Assembly: GCF_014204795.1 (NCBI RefSeq)
Contig: NZ_JACHMB010000001.1
Location: 12,180,501-12,244,500, forward strand
Source: Nonomuraea jabiensis
GTDB lineage: Bacteria > Actinomycetota > Actinomycetes > Streptosporangiales > Streptosporangiaceae
Length of the DNA: 64,000 nt
Direction: 5' to 3'
Shown here one piece after another: positions 9,701-19,054 of this stretch (the stretch's first letter is position 1; every line of letters begins with the position of its first letter). The notes beneath the pieces are model-generated. The model did no database searches. It was not told the origin of the DNA and was given only the letters and a program-made list of their open reading frames with translations. Made by a program: the position numbers and the translations under genes.

Positions 9701-10124
9701 CGGCGCCCCCGGCGTCTTCGCCACGGTCCTGACGGACGGGGTCAACCGCTGGGTGGTGGTGGAGTGGCGGGTGAACGTCTTCGGCACCACCGACCTCAAG
9801 GTGTTCCAGCAGTGGATCGGGGTCAACGGCGCCGAGGACATCAGCTACGCCTACGACCCGGGCAACCTGCCCGGCGCCCCTCCCGCCGCCGCGGGCCTGA
9901 CCGTGGGCGCCGAGAACGCGGAGGGCACGGGGGGTGACCAGATCACCGGGCCGCCCACCGAGGACCTGGTCGTCAAGAGCACGCCGGCCGTTCCCGGCGG
10001 CACGCTGACGTACTCGCTGAAGGTCAAGGGCGTCAGTACGGGGGCCGGCAAGGTGACGACGGCCACCTCGACACCACAGGTGAGGGGGATCACGGTCGAA
10101 GTGGACAAGATCACCGTCCAGTGA
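6789..10124 (+). CDS. Secreted S8 subtilisin-like protease with PA insert
   Basis: 1111 residues from a GTG with AGGAGG about 6 nt upstream. A Sec signal (RRLVSVAVGLGVVIAMSPVA) is followed by an I9-like propeptide (VVVKLDYDSL through GAVAVQEDRP). The triad is Asp220 (VVGVLDSGAW), His299 (SNGHGTHTA) and Ser615 (GTSMSAPQVTGAA). The large spacing between His and Ser holds a PA domain (KIVACERGPN, GGAAGMILYNSF). After the catalytic domain come Fn3/beta-sandwich regions of about 400 residues. Comparable proteins are C5a-peptidase/cucumisin-like extracellular proteases. It ends at a very strong hairpin. The substrate is unknown. Confidence 0.93.
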   Translation: MLSRSRSSRVRRLVSVAVGLGVVIAMSPVAAQATPTPPPGKWRATPLTGPELVEGAKSPTGKLAKSDQALLRATSPAPVNVVVKLDYDSLAAYRGGLPGLPATSPATTGRALDTRSTEARRYGEHIQEVENAFLGELARKVPGAVVGQRIRTVYGGIALRIPGDKAAEVLKLPGAVAVQEDRPQQLLTDSSPAFIGAGTIYGQLGGSDSAGKGVVVGVLDSGAWPEHPSFAAKPGLPAPGPTKDGTPRVCDFGDNPLTPAADPFTCNNKLIGGRPFLETYNAVIGGEVYPDSARDSNGHGTHTATTSAGGAVADANPMGISRGPIHGIAPAAQVSVYKVCGAEGCFPSDSAQAVARAILDGVRVINFSISGGSDPYSDPVELAFLDAYAAGVLVSASAGNSGPDANTTDHRSPWVTTVAASTQTRTFQSTITLSGGGATATIKGASVTAGLASPLPVVLASAPPYSRPLCDVPAPAGIFTGKIVACERGPNRVLKSFNVRQGGAAGMILYNSFPFDVFTDAHWVPSVHIDKPETDTLMAFLAAHPGATASFTQSAKASWQGDVMTYFSSRGPGGDFLKPDVTAPGLHILAGMTPTPESPLEGPPGNLYQVIQGTSMSAPQVTGAAALVFALHPAWTPGQVKSALETTAKTAVTKPDRTTPADPFDMGGGRIDLTKAGDPGLTLDESAANFVASAADPLDRIDLNLPSVNAPTMPGIITANRTVTNTTSKSLTFSASATTVSGADITVLPPRFTVAPGKSAKLSVVITAPELPDGQYFGQVNLKQVGGPRALHLPVAFFRQEGAVPVDQTCAPPAIPRNTGESTCTVTVRNNTFKDADVTALTTLDGRLRLNSVTGATKIGSQIATTKATLAATQPARPTIAPGAGPAGYLPLDAFGVTPTPIGDEQALNFTVPAFTFAGQTYTRLGVTSNGYSVAGGTAGADDIAFQPQTLPDPARPNNVLASYWTDLDGTGAPGVFATVLTDGVNRWVVVEWRVNVFGTTDLKVFQQWIGVNGAEDISYAYDPGNLPGAPPAAAGLTVGAENAEGTGGDQITGPPTEDLVVKSTPAVPGGTLTYSLKVKGVSTGAGKVTTATSTPQVRGITVEVDKITVQ

Positions 10125-10128
10125 TCCG

Positions 10129-10166
10129 GCGGCGGCCGCGGGCGGTTCCGCGCCCGCGGCCGCCGC
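10129..10166 (+). terminator. Very strong GC hairpin after subtilase
   Basis: The 16-nt arm GCGGCGGCCGCGGGCG at 10129-10144 pairs perfectly with 10151-10166 around the 6-nt loop GTTCCG. It begins 5 nt after the protease stop codon. Confidence 0.8.
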
Positions 10167-10271
10167 ACCGCCCGGCCTCTTCGGAGCCGATCCACTCCAA
10201 ATGTCAAGTGGCGACAAATCCCGAGAAAATCGTTACTTTCCCAGGGCAGCCATTGATCACGGGGAGTGTCC

Positions 10272-12086
10272 ATGAACATTCGCGGGAAGGCCTCGACCGC
10301 CGCGGCGGCCGGTGCGCTGCTCACCATCACCACCCTCGCCTCGGGCGGATTACCCGCCGCCGCCCAGGCCGGCACGGCGGACGCGGCCGCCGCAGGCCCG
10401 GTCACGCACGAGGAGAACCCGCGGGTTCCCAAGGGCGCCGCGTGGACGGAGGCGTACTTCCCGTCCTCGGACGGCAGCGGTGTCGAGCTGCACGCCGACG
10501 TGCTGCGCCCGGCGCACCTGCCGGCGGGGGCGAAGACGCCCGTGATCCTCTCAGTGGGCCCCTACTTCGCGCACGCGGGTCAGACCGGTCCCGAAGGGTG
10601 GGACCGGGTCGGGCCGTCGGCGCGTTTCCAGGACTTCGTCGACGGCGCCGGCCTGATGGCGCGCGGCTACACCTTCGTGATGGTCGACCTGCGCGGCTTC
10701 GGCGGGAGCACCGGGTGCCTGGACTGGGTCGGCCCGGGCGAGCAGGCCGACGTCCGAGCCGCCGTCGAGTGGGCGGCCCGGCAACCCTGGTCGACCGGCA
10801 AGGTCGGCATGTACGGCAAGTCGTACGACGCCGTCACCGGGCTGGTGGGCAACAACCTCAAGCTGGACAGCCTGAAGGCGGTCGTCGCCCAGGAGCCGGT
10901 CTGGGACATGTACAACTACCTGTTCAGCAACAAGGTCCCGCGCCCCAACGTCACGGGCACGCCGAACGCGTACAACTCGATCGCGACGATCCCCGCGATG
11001 GCCGACGACAGCGACCGGTACAAGGCGAACGCGGCGTACGAGGCGAGCCATCCGCAGTGCCTGAGCGACAACCTCACCAACAACAACAATCCGGACCCGC
11101 GCTCGGCGTACTGGAGAGCCCGCGACCTGGCCGCCCAGGCGGCCGGCACTAGGACGCCGCTGTTCGTGACGCAGGGGTTCATCGAGCCCAACACCAAGCC
11201 TGAGGACATGGAGGAGTACCTCGGCAACCATCGGGGCCGGGAGCGTGGCTGGCTCGGCCAGTGGGAGCACGTGCGCGGCAACGACACCGACGCCGACGGC
11301 CGGCTGCTGCAGGGTCGTGCCGGCTGGTTCGACGAGGTGATGCGCTTCTACGACCAGTACCTTCGCGGCATCACCCCGTCGGTGACCGACCCGGCGTACG
11401 CCGTCGAGGACAGCCTCGGCAAGTGGCGTGCCCAGCCGACCTGGCCCGTGGCCACGACGTCGTACGACGCGCGGCTCTCCGCCGGCCGCTACCTCGACGA
11501 CGGCGGCGGCCCGGCGGCGGCCGCCCGGGCGGACGGCGGCCAGTGGGACATGGAGCACGCGCCGCGGATCGAGCCGCTGTCCGGGACCGAGAAGAGCGCG
11601 GCCAAGCGGGGCGACACCGCGGCCACCAGCTTCTGGACCTGGTCCACCCCCGCGCCGCAGAAAGTGCGGATGACCGCCACGCCGCGGATCAGGCTCAACG
11701 CGAGCGCGACCGGGAACGTGATGGTGCGCCTGTGGGACCTCGCCCCGGACGGCACGGGCACGATGTTCGACGAGAACGTCGCCCTGCTGGAGCGCAGGGG
11801 GCCGATCGCGTTCGACCTGAAGTCGACCGACTGGACCTTCGAGCGGGGGCACCGCCTGGGGGTCCAGATCGGGACCATCGACTCCGGCCGCTGGCTGGAC
11901 GTGCCCTCCGGCAACACGATCAAGGTCTCCGACGCGCGGCTGACCCTGGACGTGCAGGCCCCGAGGTTCGACGTGCCGACGCAGGGTGACCGCTCCCCGT
12001 ACCTGGACCAGTACCTCGCGGCGAACACCACCACGCTCGGCGACGTCGGTCCCGGCACCTTCCCGCTGAGGGTCTGGGAAGGCTGA
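10272..12086 (+). CDS. Secreted CocE/NonD-type hydrolase (X-Pro dipeptidase family S15)
   Basis: 604 residues counting from the ATG at 10272, which has GGGGAG close upstream; a GTG two codons earlier is possible. A signal peptide (about residues 1-35) leads into an alpha/beta hydrolase of the PepX_N type: GVELHADVLRPAHLPAG, FVMVDLRGFGGSTGCLDW and the nucleophile elbow GKSYDAVTG with Ser184. The C-terminal PepX_C jelly roll includes SATGNVMVRLWDLAPDG and GHRLGVQIGTIDSGRW. The family cleaves Xaa-Pro peptides or esters such as cocaine; which applies here is not visible. It lies between two other secreted hydrolases and ends in a hairpin. Confidence 0.9.
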   Translation: MNIRGKASTAAAAGALLTITTLASGGLPAAAQAGTADAAAAGPVTHEENPRVPKGAAWTEAYFPSSDGSGVELHADVLRPAHLPAGAKTPVILSVGPYFAHAGQTGPEGWDRVGPSARFQDFVDGAGLMARGYTFVMVDLRGFGGSTGCLDWVGPGEQADVRAAVEWAARQPWSTGKVGMYGKSYDAVTGLVGNNLKLDSLKAVVAQEPVWDMYNYLFSNKVPRPNVTGTPNAYNSIATIPAMADDSDRYKANAAYEASHPQCLSDNLTNNNNPDPRSAYWRARDLAAQAAGTRTPLFVTQGFIEPNTKPEDMEEYLGNHRGRERGWLGQWEHVRGNDTDADGRLLQGRAGWFDEVMRFYDQYLRGITPSVTDPAYAVEDSLGKWRAQPTWPVATTSYDARLSAGRYLDDGGGPAAAARADGGQWDMEHAPRIEPLSGTEKSAAKRGDTAATSFWTWSTPAPQKVRMTATPRIRLNASATGNVMVRLWDLAPDGTGTMFDENVALLERRGPIAFDLKSTDWTFERGHRLGVQIGTIDSGRWLDVPSGNTIKVSDARLTLDVQAPRFDVPTQGDRSPYLDQYLAANTTTLGDVGPGTFPLRVWEG

Positions 12087-12095
12087 CCGCGCGGC

Positions 12096-12130
12096 TGCCC
12101 GGCACCTGCCCCGACGGCGGGTGCCGGGCA
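12096..12130 (+). terminator. Stem-loop after CocE-type gene
   Basis: TGCCCGGCACC at 12096-12106 pairs with GGTGCCGGGCA at 12120-12130, an 11-bp perfect stem with a 13-nt loop, 10 nt after the stop codon. Confidence 0.7.
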
Positions 12131-14499
<2,369 letters not shown>

Positions 14500-14619
14500 C
14501 CCGGGCTTACTCATAGGCCAGTACTGCCTTACCTCGGTTGCCTCCATGCGTGCTCAGAGCTAACCTGCAAATGAAGTTAGAGGTTGGGTACGAACGAGAG
14601 CGCGGCAAGGAGGTTCGAA

Positions 14620-15051
14620 ATGCAGTTGACCTCGATTGACCCCTTCTTCCAGGAGTTCGAGCGCCAGTTCGACCGCCTGGCTCGTCAGGCCTTCGGCACC
14701 GAAGGCGCGGTCATGCCCATGGACGGGCTGCGCCGCGACGACGACGTGCTCCTGCGCTTCGACCTTCCCGGCATCGACCAGGACTCCATCGAGGTGACGG
14801 TCGACCGCGGCGTCCTCAGCGTCACCGCCCGCCGGGAAGAGGAGGTCGCGGAGAACGAGCGGCTGTTCGTCCGCGAGCGCCCCATGGGCTCGTTCACCCG
14901 GCGCGTCTACCTCTCCGAGCACCTGGACAGCGAGAAAATCGACGCCGGCTACGCCAACGGCGTGCTCACCGTCCGCATCCCGGTGCTGGAGCGGGCCAAG
15001 CCACGCAAGGTCGAGATCCAGCGCGGCGAGACCAAGGCCATCAGGGCCTGA
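14620..15051 (+). CDS. Hsp20/alpha-crystallin small heat-shock protein
   Basis: 143 residues from an ATG with AAGGAGG 7 nt upstream. The alpha-crystallin domain spans about 38-130: DDVLLRFDLPGIDQDSIEVT, GVLSVTARREEE and the late strand pair ANGVLTVRIPVLERAKPR, where the hallmark AxLxNGVLxVxxPK is present as YANGVLTVRIP. It acts as an ATP-independent holdase in the cytoplasm. The next gene encodes an HspR-like MerR protein 55 bp downstream, so heat control by that repressor is likely. Hsp20-HspR pairing is known in Streptomyces (hsp18 region, established knowledge). Confidence 0.93.
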   Translation: MQLTSIDPFFQEFERQFDRLARQAFGTEGAVMPMDGLRRDDDVLLRFDLPGIDQDSIEVTVDRGVLSVTARREEEVAENERLFVRERPMGSFTRRVYLSEHLDSEKIDAGYANGVLTVRIPVLERAKPRKVEIQRGETKAIRA

Positions 15052-15106
15052 CCGGCGATACGGGGGTGGGCACCCCCGCCCGCCCCCGTACGACGAGGAG
15101 TTCCTG

Positions 15107-15418
15107 ATGGCCGACCTGCCCTTCGACGACGAATACGCACCCCTCTACTCCCTGGGGCAGGTGGCGGAGATGCTGCAGGTCCAGCAGGCGTACCTGCGCC
15201 GGCTCGACCAGCACGACGTCATAAGCCCGAGCCGGTCCAGCGGCGGCCAGCGGCGCTACTCCCGGCGCGACATCATGATCGTCCAGCACGTCACGCGGAT
15301 GGCCGACGAGGGCATGACGCTCATCGCCATCCGCCGCATCCTGGAGCTGGAGCGAGAGCTCACCGAGCTGCGCCGGCAGCTGAAGGAGGCCCGGGAGAGG
15401 ATCCGCGAGCTGGAGTGA
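15107..15418 (+). CDS. HspR-like MerR family regulator
   Basis: 103 residues, with GAGGAG before the ATG. The winged helix is YSLGQVAEMLQVQQAYLRRL with DQHDVISPSRSSGGQRRYSR, followed by a C-terminal coiled coil ELERELTELRRQLKEARERI. Length and sequence match the HspR branch of MerR, repressors of chaperone operons. It lies directly after hsp20 on the same strand and probably represses its own operon. I could not find a clean HAIR element (CTTGAGT-N7-ACTCAAG) upstream; the sequence near 14560-14585 has only a loose repeat (CTAACCT and AGGTTGG). Confidence 0.85.
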   Translation: MADLPFDDEYAPLYSLGQVAEMLQVQQAYLRRLDQHDVISPSRSSGGQRRYSRRDIMIVQHVTRMADEGMTLIAIRRILELERELTELRRQLKEARERIRELE

Positions 15419-15478
15419 CGGCGACATGCCCCTCGGTCGTCCACGACGTCGAAACCGGGCAGCGACACGGCCCCCGCG

Positions 15479-16420
15479 TCATCGCCTCTCTGGCGGGCCG
15501 AGCAGGAGTTCGCTGGAGCGGGACTCGACGGCGTCGAGGGTGGCCAGGGTCGCGGCGTCGAAGGTGATGTCGCCGACCGCCATGTTGGCCTCCAGGTGGG
15601 CGGCGTCGGCGGTGCCGGGGATGAGCAGCACGTTCGGGGCGTGGTGCAGCAGCCAGGCGAGGCCGACCTGGGAGGGCGTGACGCCGAGGGACTCGGCCAC
15701 GGCGCGGGCGGCCGGCTCCTCGGTCACCTTGGGCAGTCCGGGGAAGGCCCCGCCGAGCGGGAAGAACGGCACCCAGGCGATGCCCTCCGCCGCGCATAGC
15801 GCCAGCAGGTCCTCGTCGTCACGGGAGACGAGGCTGTAGGCGTTCTGCACGCAGGCGATGCCGGCCGGCAGGGCGCGGCGCAGGCCGTCGAGGGTGACGC
15901 TGCCCAGCCCGATGGCGCCGATCTTGCCCTCGTCGCGCATCGCCGTCATCACGGCGAGCTGGTCGTCGAGGTCGACCACCTGCTCGCCCGTGGCCCGTAT
16001 CCCGGGGCCGGAGTCCGTGCGGCGCAGGTTCACGACGGGGATCTGCTCCAGGCCGAGGCTGATGAGGTTGTCCTCGACGCCGGCGCGGAGTTCTTCGGGC
16101 CGCTGTGCGAGGCGCAGCCGGACGGGGCCGTGGGGGTCGGGGGCGGCGCCGACCTTGCTGACGATCATGACGTCGTCCTGCGGCCGGATCGCCTCGCGCA
16201 GGAGCTCGTTGACGTAGCCGTTGCCGTAGAACTGGGCGGTGTCGATGTGGTCGACGCCGAGGTCGACGGCGCGGCGCAGGAGTGCGATGGCCGCGCCGCG
16301 GTCGTCGTGCAGGCGCTCCAGTTGCATCGCGCCGTAGCCGATGCGGGAGACGGTGCGTCCGGCGAAGGGAGCGGTGCCGCCGGGTCGAGGGGCGTCGGAA
16401 AGGGGGTTGCTGGAGGCCAT
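15479..16420 (-). CDS. Aldo/keto reductase
   Basis: 313 residues with the AKR barrel: the N-terminal SRIGYGAMQLERLHDD, the catalytic DHIDTAQFYGNGYVNELLRE (Asp, Tyr), the Lys in MIVSKVG and the cofactor loop VLLIPGTADAAHLEAN. The catalytic His position reads VVNLRRTD rather than the usual xxHxPD, so activity on the normal substrates is uncertain. The protein uses NADPH to reduce carbonyls in the cytoplasm (family knowledge). Two near-identical palindromes lie upstream over a TATAGT box, so the gene is probably tightly repressed. No regulator gene is adjacent. Confidence 0.9.
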   Translation of the reverse strand: MASSNPLSDAPRPGGTAPFAGRTVSRIGYGAMQLERLHDDRGAAIALLRRAVDLGVDHIDTAQFYGNGYVNELLREAIRPQDDVMIVSKVGAAPDPHGPVRLRLAQRPEELRAGVEDNLISLGLEQIPVVNLRRTDSGPGIRATGEQVVDLDDQLAVMTAMRDEGKIGAIGLGSVTLDGLRRALPAGIACVQNAYSLVSRDDEDLLALCAAEGIAWVPFFPLGGAFPGLPKVTEEPAARAVAESLGVTPSQVGLAWLLHHAPNVLLIPGTADAAHLEANMAVGDITFDAATLATLDAVESRSSELLLGPPERR

Positions 16421-16448
16421 GGGGATCCCCGTCCACGTAGGATGCCAG

Positions 16449-16512
16449 AGATAACGGAGGGTCCTCCGCTATCTCTGACTCACTATAGAGCAATACCGGA
16501 GGTTCCTCCGGT
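16449..16512 (-). promoter_or_regulatory. Promoter region with two matching operators for the AKR gene
   Basis: Operator 1 is a 26-bp imperfect palindrome at 16449-16474 with core CGGAGGGTCCTCCG; operator 2 is an 18-bp palindrome at 16495-16512 with core CCGGAGGTTCCTCCGG. Their centres are 42 bp apart, four helical turns. A -10-like TATAGT on the minus strand lies between them at 16482-16487, so operator 2 would cover the -35 region and operator 1 the transcription start, a repressor arrangement. Confidence 0.7.
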
Positions 16513-16535
16513 TCCGTGCGGCCAGCGGGTTGTTG

Positions 16536-16623
16536 TGCGCTCGGGGGGAGTCGAACCCCCACGCTCCTTGCGGAGCACTGGATCCTGGGTCCAGCGCGTC
16601 TGCCGAAGTTCCGCCACGAGCGC
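16536..16623 (-). tRNA. tRNA-Leu (CAG)
   Basis: The acceptor arms GCGCTCG/CGAGCGC pair fully, with a long variable arm (TGCTCCGCAAGGAGCG) and a T arm GGGGGTTCGACTCCCCC. The anticodon loop is CCCAGGA inside CTGGA/TCCAG, giving anticodon CAG. Position 33 is C instead of the near-universal U. CCA is not encoded. Confidence 0.88.
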
Positions 16624-16740
16624 CTGGGCCCCGGGCCTGGCTGGCGTCGGCCTGCCCGGGGCGAGGGCCGGGTCCGGCCGGGGGGCGCCATTCCCGCCGG
16701 TCAGGCCGTGGCCCGCGGCCCTGTTCTTTCAGGGCCGCTG

Positions 16741-16816
16741 TCCGAGTGGCAGGATTCGAACCTGCGGTGCTCCTGCTCCCAAGGCAGGCGGGCTGACCAA
16801 ACTGCCCCACACTCGG
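16741..16816 (-). tRNA. tRNA-Pro (TGG)
   Basis: The acceptor arms CCGAGTG/CACTCGG pair perfectly, the T arm contains GGTTCGAATCC, and the anticodon loop CTTGGGA inside CCTGC/GCAGG gives TGG with U33 and G37. Discriminator base A; no encoded CCA. Confidence 0.93.
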
Positions 16817-16853
16817 TCATCAACAAATAAGCCGCCCCGGTGCATTCCGAGAC

Positions 16854-16888
16854 GGCTTTCCGATAAGCGGATGGTTATCCGGAAAGCC
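16854..16888 (-). terminator. Stem-loop terminator after MscS gene
   Basis: GGCTTTCCGATAA at 16854-16866 pairs with TTATC and GGAAAGCC (16875-16888) with one bulged C and an 8-nt loop. It lies between the 3' end of the MscS gene and the 5' end of tRNA-Pro. Confidence 0.7.
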
Positions 16889-16984
16889 CTCGCCACAGTC
16901 GGGGGTAGCGCACTTCACTGCCTTTCTTTCGCGCGGCTGGACAATGTCCACGGTAAAGGAGTGATCGGCGGCCGTGCCACCCGA

Positions 16985-18031
16985 TTATTTCTGCGCGCGC
17001 GTTTCCGGGGTCTCCACGCGGAAGTGGGGCAGGGACTCGGGATAGTTGTCCCTGACGTAGTTGACCAGGAACTCGCGTACGTCGCACTTGAGGTCCCACG
17101 AGGAAGGCGAGTCCGCGGCGCTCATCAGGGCGCGCAGTTCCACCAGGCCGTTCGGCAGCACGTCGGTGACCTGGAGCGTCCAGTCCTTCTGGTCCCACAG
17201 CGGGTTGCCCTGCAGGAACTCGTACAGCGCCTCCCGGAGTTTGGGCACCGGCACCGACCAGTCCACGCGCAGGAACACGACGGCGAGGACGCGGCTGCCG
17301 TGCCGGGTCCAGTTCTGGAACGGGTTCTGGGTGAAGTACGACACCGGCAGGACCAGGCGGCGCTCGTCCCACAGGCGCACGACGACGTAGGTGAGCGTCA
17401 GCTCCTCGATCCGGCCCCATTCGTTCTCCACGACGACCACGTCGTCGAGCCGGAGCGCGTCGCTGAAGGCCAGCTGGAGGCCGGCCAGGGCGTTGCCGAT
17501 GGTGGGCTGGGCGGCGATGCCGACGATGGCGCCGGCGATGCCCGCCGAGGCCAGGATGCCCGCGCCGAGCGCGCGTACCTGGGGGAACGAGAAGAGCACC
17601 GCCCCGATCGCGATCACGACGATGACCGCGGCAGCGATGCGGCGGACCAGCCCGATCTGGGTCATGATCCGCCGCGCCCGGCGGTTGCGCTCCCCTTCGA
17701 CCCGCACCAGCCGCTCGAGCACCACGTCCGTCAGCGCGTAGTTGGCCTGCACGATCAGCCAGGTGACGGCGCCTATGGTGACGATGCCGAGCGCCCGGTT
17801 CACGGTCGCCGCGGCGTCCTGGCTCACCCCCAGCGTGCCCGGCGCGAACACCAGGTTGAAGGCCGCCACGGCCGCCACCGTGAACGCGGGCCACGTGCAG
17901 TGCTCCACCAGGTGCCGGGCGAACGCCCATTTGCGTCCGACCCTGTTCAGCACCCTCCGTACCAACTCAACCAGGAGGATCGAGCCGATCACCGCGATCA
18001 CGAGAATCAGCCAGCCTGCTGGAGACTGCAC
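16985..18031 (-). CDS. MscS-family mechanosensitive channel
   Basis: 348 residues. Hydrophobic segments lie near 7-24, 43-62, 80-98 and 125-150. The pore-lining TM3 is Gly/Ala-rich (ALGAGILASAGIAGAIVGIA) and leads into the MscS beta domain (PTIGNALAGLQLAFSDALRL, DVVVVENEWGRIEELTLTYV, VRLWDERRLVLPVSYFTQNP). The C-terminal region is a typical mixed alpha/beta cage. Function: tension-gated osmolyte release at the inner membrane. It ends at a hairpin and is followed, about 170 bp on, by tRNA-Pro. The preceding nrdB gene on the same strand ends 17 bp upstream, so some read-through is possible. Confidence 0.9.
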   Translation of the reverse strand: MQSPAGWLILVIAVIGSILLVELVRRVLNRVGRKWAFARHLVEHCTWPAFTVAAVAAFNLVFAPGTLGVSQDAAATVNRALGIVTIGAVTWLIVQANYALTDVVLERLVRVEGERNRRARRIMTQIGLVRRIAAAVIVVIAIGAVLFSFPQVRALGAGILASAGIAGAIVGIAAQPTIGNALAGLQLAFSDALRLDDVVVVENEWGRIEELTLTYVVVRLWDERRLVLPVSYFTQNPFQNWTRHGSRVLAVVFLRVDWSVPVPKLREALYEFLQGNPLWDQKDWTLQVTDVLPNGLVELRALMSAADSPSSWDLKCDVREFLVNYVRDNYPESLPHFRVETPETRAQK

Positions 18032-18048
18032 GCCTATGCCCCCAATGT

Positions 18049-19044
18049 CTAGAAAGTTTCGTCAAAGGTCACATTGCCCTCAACTGCCACTTGATACGCA
18101 GAGACGCGCCGTTCGAAGAAATTGGCCAGCTCCTGCACGTCCTGCAACTCCATGAACGCGAAGGGGTTGGCCGAGCCGTACCTCGTGGGCAGGCCCAGCC
18201 TGGCCAGCCGCTGGTCGGCCACGTATTCCAGGTATTGGCGCATCTGTGCGACCCCCATGCCGGGCATGCCGTCCCCGCACAGGTCCTCGGCGAAGGCCAG
18301 CTCGGCGGCCACGGCCTCCTCCACCATGAGGGTAACCTCTTTGCCCAGCTCATCGTCGAAAAGGTCCGGTTCCTCGGCCCGCACGGTCTCCACCACGCTG
18401 AAGGCGAACTCCATGTGCATGGACTCGTCGCGGAAGACCCAGTTCGTCCCGGTGGCCAGGCCGCCGAGCAGGCCCCGGGAGCGGAACCAGTAGACGTACG
18501 CGAAGGCCCCGTAGAAGAACAGGCCCTCGATGCAGGCGGCGAAGCAGATGAGGTTGAGCAGGAAGCGCCGCCGGTCCTCCCGCGTCTCCAGGCGCTGCAG
18601 CTCGTTGATCGAGTCGATCCACTTGAAGCAGAATTCCGCCTTGTCGCGGATCGAGGGGATGTGGTCGATCGCGGCGAAGGCCTTCACCCTTTCGGCGGGA
18701 TCCGGCAGGTAGGTGTCCAGCAGCGTCAGGTAGAACTGGACGTGCACGGCCTCCTCGAACAGCTGCCTGCTGAGGTAAAGGCGCGCCTCGGGGGCGTTGA
18801 CGTGCTGGTAGAGGTTGAGCACGAGGTTGTTGGCCACGATGGAGTCGCCGGTGGCGAAGAACGCGACCAGCCGGTTGATCAGGTGCCGCTCCTGCGGCGT
18901 CATCCTGGCCAGGTCGGCGAGGTCGGAGTGGAGGTCCACCTCCTCGACGGTCCACGTGTTGCGGATGGCCGCGCGGTAGCGTTCGTAGAAGTCCGGGTAG
19001 CGCATGGGCCGGAGGGTGAGGTCCATGCCGGGGTTGAGCAGCAC
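18049..19044 (-). CDS. nrdB: Class Ia ribonucleotide reductase, beta subunit
   Basis: 331 residues. The GTG at 19044 has AAGGAGA 8 nt upstream and is only 10 bp after nrdA, so the two genes form one operon. Di-iron ligands appear in the expected order: SDLADL (Asp), RQLFEEAVHVQFY (Glu and His), ACIEGLFFYGAF (Glu) and WVFRDESMHMEF (Glu, His). The C-terminal tail VEGNVTFDETF provides the peptide that docks on the alpha subunit. The enzyme supplies the tyrosyl/di-iron radical for NDP reduction and depends on oxygen. It is controlled together with nrdA by the upstream B12 riboswitch. Confidence 0.95.
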   Translation of the reverse strand: MLLNPGMDLTLRPMRYPDFYERYRAAIRNTWTVEEVDLHSDLADLARMTPQERHLINRLVAFFATGDSIVANNLVLNLYQHVNAPEARLYLSRQLFEEAVHVQFYLTLLDTYLPDPAERVKAFAAIDHIPSIRDKAEFCFKWIDSINELQRLETREDRRRFLLNLICFAACIEGLFFYGAFAYVYWFRSRGLLGGLATGTNWVFRDESMHMEFAFSVVETVRAEEPDLFDDELGKEVTLMVEEAVAAELAFAEDLCGDGMPGMGVAQMRQYLEYVADQRLARLGLPTRYGSANPFAFMELQDVQELANFFERRVSAYQVAVEGNVTFDETF

Positions 19045-19054
19045 AACGGTCTCC

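Noticed and set aside
6807-10217. 1136-codon open frame antisense to the subtilase
   Set aside because: A composition artefact of GC-rich third positions: extreme Arg/Gly/Val content, no domains, and antisense to a gene with an intact catalytic triad.
14560-14600. HAIR element (HspR site) before hsp20
   Set aside because: Only a loose CTAACCT/AGGTTGG repeat is present; the CTTGAGT-N7-ACTCAAG consensus is not found.
16130-18052. 640-codon plus-strand frame running across two tRNAs
   Set aside because: It passes through tRNA-Leu and tRNA-Pro and is antisense to the AKR and MscS genes.
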